Below, in pieces: positions 47,701-49,775 of a DNA stretch of 49,775 nt (position 1 is its first letter; every line of letters starts with the position of its first letter). Position numbers and translations under genes: made by a program. The notes under the pieces were generated by a model, which saw only the letters and a program-made list of their open reading frames with translations, was not told the DNA's origin and did no database searches. The stretch comes from Bacilli bacterium (lineage in GTDB: Bacteria; Bacillota; Bacilli; Bacillales; Amphibacillaceae), in NCBI GenBank assembly GCA_012838505.1, contig DUPD01000016.1, positions 1 to 49,775 on the forward strand, read 5' to 3'.

Positions 47701-47974
47701 TCTATTTAATTTATATCCTAATGACGTGATTAAAGTTAAAATGCCTAGAGAAAAAACTTCGAAGACAAATACAGGAGAGATAAAAAAATGGATAGAAGAA
47801 ATATTTTATTATAAAGGTGTTGATACTGCAACAGCACAGTTGAATATAACTGAGCATAAAAATGAGTTTTCAGATAGAATAGGTTCAAAGAATTTGAAAC
47901 TCATTGAAAAGTATCAAGTTGATCCGTTAGGAAATCTAACTAAAGTGAATCAGGAAAAGCGCCATGGCGTATAG
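44741..47974 (+). CDS. cas9: Type II-C Cas9 endonuclease, GeoCas9-like
   Basis: 1077 residues from ATG 44741, 9 bases after AAGG; ATG 44732 lies one base from that site. It begins MRYDIGLDIGISSVGW, with RuvC-I D8. The arginine-rich bridge helix is near 48-70 (RREARSARRRLRRRRY), followed by the REC lobe, RuvC-II E507 in IYIEMARDM, HNH with D589, H590 and N613 (VEVDHIIPYSKSF), RuvC-III H728 and D731 (DLHHAVDAVIVA), and a C-terminal PAM-interacting part (PVFVSRMPKRSV-type block near 815). All catalytic residues are present. The whole length resembles G. stearothermophilus Cas9 (1087 residues). It cuts DNA matched by crRNA. Its stop overlaps cas1 by 11 bases. No separate strong promoter is visible after the tracrRNA terminator. 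Confidence 0.97.
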   Translation: MRYDIGLDIGISSVGWSVINRDKDRIEAMNVRMFDAAENPKNGSSLATPRREARSARRRLRRRRYRVGRVRQFIINQGLQSAVEANDLFDWQDGDFDIWLVRVNGLERKLTDREFARILIHYAKNRGFKSNRKSETKAGEGGVLLKAVQENKALMQEKAYRTVADMLLRDEKFEGKKRNKGGDYSHVLARSEIEEEIRIVFTKQREYGHPFATEENEETYIKIWSSQRPFSTQEDIVKRIGNCTFEPKEKRAPKFTYTFEKFRALDKINRLRIISTTSPQRPLTKEERLLLVEQCMEKKEVKYKDLRKILKLEDHEKFNELFYDPSETHAKNENRRFVSLDGYYQLKQIVHSVKDKTIAEAFRPIDYDTLAYAVTVYKDDNDTRDYLRNNYVNTNGKPVYNLANRVYDEQLIEQVLNLSFSQFGHLSLKALNKIIPFLEEGYQYHEACEKAGYNFNQRVGLEKKRLLPVIPADEIANPVVIRSLSQTRKIINAIIKRYGSPSNIYIEMARDMGRHYKERKDLEKQYNKNRTVNDKAKARIRELRPEISNPRGHDILKFKLWEEQSNRCAYSLDPITIEDLFDQGAVEVDHIIPYSKSFDDSNSNKVLVFAKQNQNKGNRIPYDWFGSDTVRWQEFNSYVKALKIPKKKKDLLLKENFDNDQQNTFKARHLNDTRYITRFLKGFIEDNLEFRKEEGKKQHVFTVNGAYTSLMRKRWGFNKDREENDLHHAVDAVIVAVSHPFQNRVSRYFKRSEQHASQLLKRKGERFPEPWEGFTRELEARLVQDPDKLKLALESLSLSGYDEEFISQVKPIFVSRMPKRSVKGQIHEETLRRHRGFTEKGLNLMVKKYALEDIPFDKNGDFPMYGKESDPKTYQVIKERYLEYGKDKKKAFNDPLFKPSKNPENAPIIRSIKIETTANQVFYLDDKTVAENASIARTEVFRHKENGKFYLAPVYVSDVVAKRVPEKFITALKPYSEWDLITDAYEFLFNLYPNDVIKVKMPREKTSKTNTGEIKKWIEEIFYYKGVDTATAQLNITEHKNEFSDRIGSKNLKLIEKYQVDPLGNLTKVNQEKRHGV

Positions 47975-48866
47975 ACATATCGTTATCCGCAATCCCGCTA
48001 AGTTATCTACAGCTAACGAACAATTGGTGATTAAACAAGAAGAAGCGATTAAAATACCGTTAGAGGATATTGTCACAATAACGTTAGAAGACCCTGCAAT
48101 AACTATTACAAATGCTTTACTGAGTAAATGCACAGAGTACCATGTTGAACTGATTATTTGTGATCGCAAAAGAATGCCTAGTGGGATTGTGCAACCATTC
48201 CACAGGCATTCAAGACAAAAGGCAGTTTTAGAAATGCAGTTATCCTTAAGTAAACCATTTAAAAAGCGAATCTGGCAAAAGGTTGTTGTGAGAAAGTTAG
48301 AAAATCAAGCGCGGTGTCTTGAATTAAATCATATGGGAGAAGAGGCTCAAAAGGTTTATGCAATTAGCCGAAGTGTAGAGTCAGGTGATCGAACTAATCG
48401 TGAAGCATACGGTGCAAAAATTTATTTTGAACTTTTATTTGGTAAAGGTTTTCAGCGTAGAGAAGAAAATGTCTACAACATTTGTTTGAACTATGGTTAT
48501 AGTATTATCCGTTCGTTAGTGGCAAGGGCACTAGTTAGGTACGGATTTACGCCAAGCTACGGTGTTTTTCACGATAGTCAAACGAATGCATTTAATTTAG
48601 CGGATGACTTCATGGAAGTTCTCAGACCCTTTGTAGATGTGATTATTGTCTCAAATGTTACTGAAGATGATGAATGGACTCCAGAGATTCGTAAATTATT
48701 ATTCCATGTATTAGATATAGAGGCGGTTTGGAACGGAGAGAAATTAAGTGTCACGCATGGCGTTGACAACATGATAAAAAGCTTTGTATCTGCAAGCCGG
48801 CAGCAAGATGCAAGCCTATTAATTCTCCCTGAACTGACTAATCTAAAAGCTCATAGATATGAGTAG
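47964..48866 (+). CDS. cas1: CRISPR integrase Cas1 (type II)
   Basis: 300 residues, overlapping the end of cas9. The N-terminal beta domain (VIRNPAKLSTANEQL, VELIICDRKRMPSG) is followed by the helical catalytic domain with E147 (NREAYGAKIYF), H203 (YGVFHDSQTNAFNLADDF) and E218, the metal-binding residues of Cas1. With Cas2 it inserts new spacers at the leader end of the array. Length is normal. It overlaps cas2 by 8 bases, so cas9, cas1 and cas2 form one translationally coupled operon. Confidence 0.97.
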   Translation: MAYRHIVIRNPAKLSTANEQLVIKQEEAIKIPLEDIVTITLEDPAITITNALLSKCTEYHVELIICDRKRMPSGIVQPFHRHSRQKAVLEMQLSLSKPFKKRIWQKVVVRKLENQARCLELNHMGEEAQKVYAISRSVESGDRTNREAYGAKIYFELLFGKGFQRREENVYNICLNYGYSIIRSLVARALVRYGFTPSYGVFHDSQTNAFNLADDFMEVLRPFVDVIIVSNVTEDDEWTPEIRKLLFHVLDIEAVWNGEKLSVTHGVDNMIKSFVSASRQQDASLLILPELTNLKAHRYE

Positions 48867-49179
48867 ATATATGAGAATTATCGTCTTCTTTGATTTGCCG
48901 GTTGCCCGTCGACAAGATAGGAAAGCTTACGCAAAATTTAGAAAGTTTTTATTAAATGACGGCTATGTTATGTTACAGTATTCTATTTATTCAAGAATAT
49001 GCAATGGACAAGATGGTGTGGCAAAACATATGCGAAGATTAAATGAAAATCTTCCACGTGTAAATGGAGCGATTCGAGCGCTGAAAATTACCGAAAAACA
49101 ATTTGAAAATATGGATATTTTATTAGGAACAGTCACTCCAGAAGAAGAATTAGGAGCAAATAAAATAGATTTCTTTTAA
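48859..49179 (+). CDS. cas2: CRISPR-associated Cas2
   Basis: 106 residues. The first beta strand MRIIVFFDLPV carries the usual aspartate, followed by YAKFRKFLLNDGYVMLQYS and the end strand DILLGTVTPEEE; a ferredoxin-like fold. Cas2 dimers hold two Cas1 dimers in the spacer-integration complex. No csn2 or cas4 follows, which with the Cas9 size defines subtype II-C. A terminator follows directly. Confidence 0.95.
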   Translation: MSRYMRIIVFFDLPVARRQDRKAYAKFRKFLLNDGYVMLQYSIYSRICNGQDGVAKHMRRLNENLPRVNGAIRALKITEKQFENMDILLGTVTPEEELGANKIDFF

Positions 49180-49180
49180 A

Positions 49181-49214
49181 AAACACTTGCAAATTATTTT
49201 GTGAGTGTTTTTTT
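49181..49214 (+). terminator. Terminator of the cas9-cas1-cas2 operon
   Basis: AAACACTTGC (49181-49190) and GTGAGTGTTT (49201-49210) make a 10-bp stem with two G-U pairs, then T. It begins two bases after the cas2 stop. Confidence 0.87.
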
Positions 49215-49278
49215 AACGATAAATTTAATTAATTTGAACAAAAGTGTGATATATTTACTAGAATTCGAGTGGAATTTT

Positions 49279-49318
49279 AAAAAAGAAATCCCTTGAAACG
49301 GGGAAGAATCAAGGGATT
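49279..49318 (-). terminator. Minus-strand terminator closing the CRISPR array
   Basis: AATCCCTTGA (49287-49296) and TCAAGGGATT (49309-49318) form a perfect 10-bp stem. On the minus strand it is followed by TTTCTTTTTT, so it stops transcripts coming leftward out of the array before they enter cas2 in antisense. Confidence 0.83.
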
Positions 49319-49329
49319 GAGTGCCATGT

Positions 49330-49775
49330 ATCATATCACATCAAAGTTCATAGGGGAATTATGGCAAGAAAAACACAGAGCAATCAACAGAATAAATCAT
49401 ATCACATCAAAGTTCATAGGGGAATTATGGCTGATGATGATGCGGATAATCTCACCTTCTAATCATATCACATCAAAGTTCATAGGGGAATTATGGCGCC
49501 TCGTTTAGTCCACTTACATCGGGCAAGATCATATCACATCAAAGTTCATAGGGGAATTATGGCACACTAACTGATGAAGATTGGAAAAATGTTATCATAT
49601 CACATCAAAGTTCATAGGGGAATTATGGCGTAGCACGCCCTACCCACTGCTTTTTACCATCATATCACATCAAAGTTCATAGGGGAATTATGGCATCTCA
49701 TTCATGTTTAATGGTGGTAGGTCAATCATATCACATCAAAGTTCATAGGGGAATTATGGCGGTGAATATAACAAC
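49330..49775 (-). CRISPR. Type II-C CRISPR array, 7 repeats visible, continues past the window
   Basis: Seven identical 36-bp repeats start at 49330, 49396, 49462, 49528, 49594, 49659 and 49725. On the plus strand each begins ATCATATCACATC and ends GGGGAATTATGGC. Six full spacers are 30, 30, 30, 30, 29 and 30 bases; the seventh is cut by the window end. The tracrRNA anti-repeat and the minus-strand terminator show leftward transcription, so crRNA repeats begin GCCATAATTCCCC and end TGATATGAT. That last 9-mer is an extended -10 promoter element, so each repeat may start its own crRNA inside the next spacer, as in Neisseria type II-C arrays. No spacer matches elsewhere in the window by eye. Confidence 0.97.

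Noticed and set aside
49293..49508. A 71-codon frame with repeated NHITSKFIGELW units, which looks like a repeat protein
   Set aside because: It is the translation of CRISPR repeats, which happen to stay in frame because 36 plus 30 bases is a multiple of three.

Overview
This 49.8 kb window is chromosomal DNA of a low-GC, motile member of the Bacillaceae. The gene order closely follows the Bacillus subtilis block flaG-fliD-fliS-fliT-hpf-secA-prfB-yitT-ftsE-ftsX-ctpB-minJ and the blocks uvrB-uvrA-pspC-yvlD-hprK-lgt-ppaX-yvoF and TPR-trxB. The sequence alone does not fix genus or species. No rRNA or tRNA gene was found.

Layout. 1-2.4 kb is a worn accessory stretch: a GC-rich dispersed repeat, a 5'-truncated Abi-type gene, a small gene with an in-frame stop, a DUF454 membrane protein and a DUF3887-type lipoprotein. 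2.5-5.6 kb holds an OmpR/HisKA two-component pair, a 54-residue small protein and the membrane metallopeptidase YugP. 5.7-8.5 kb is a flagellar filament-assembly operon behind a near-perfect sigma-D promoter. 8.6-12.1 kb holds long-form HPF, a XylR-like ROK repressor and a DUF4340 protein whose promoter carries a XylR-type palindrome. 12.3-23.3 kb covers secretion, translation termination and division: SecA, RF2 with its +1 frameshift site, a YitT protein, FtsEX, an M23 murein hydrolase, CtpB and MinJ. 23.4-33.9 kb holds a SWIM-SNF2 helicase, RF3, UvrB/UvrA under a LexA box, and two small envelope proteins. 34-42.9 kb holds a fused PabB-PabC enzyme, HPr kinase, Lgt, PpaX, an acetyltransferase, a degenerate GlpD-like flavoprotein, a TPR protein and thioredoxin reductase.

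43-44.4 kb is a scar. An RpiR-type regulator without a normal start codon abuts the 3' half of a GH4 glucosidase gene (licH-like), as if one deletion removed the start of both divergent genes. Just before it, a WalR-box-like promoter drives nothing except a terminator, at the place where B. subtilis has cwlO.

44.4 kb to the window end is a complete, apparently functional type II-C CRISPR-Cas system: a tracrRNA behind a consensus promoter, a compact 1077-residue Cas9 closely resembling the Geobacillus stearothermophilus enzyme, cas1, cas2, and at least seven identical 36-bp repeats running off the end of the window. The tracrRNA anti-repeat shows that crRNAs are read from the minus strand, toward the cas operon. 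Each repeat ends, in crRNA sense, with an extended -10 element, and a minus-strand terminator closes the array before cas2. This is the most interesting system here: type II-C is a known class, but this Cas9/tracrRNA pair may be an uncharacterised ortholog.
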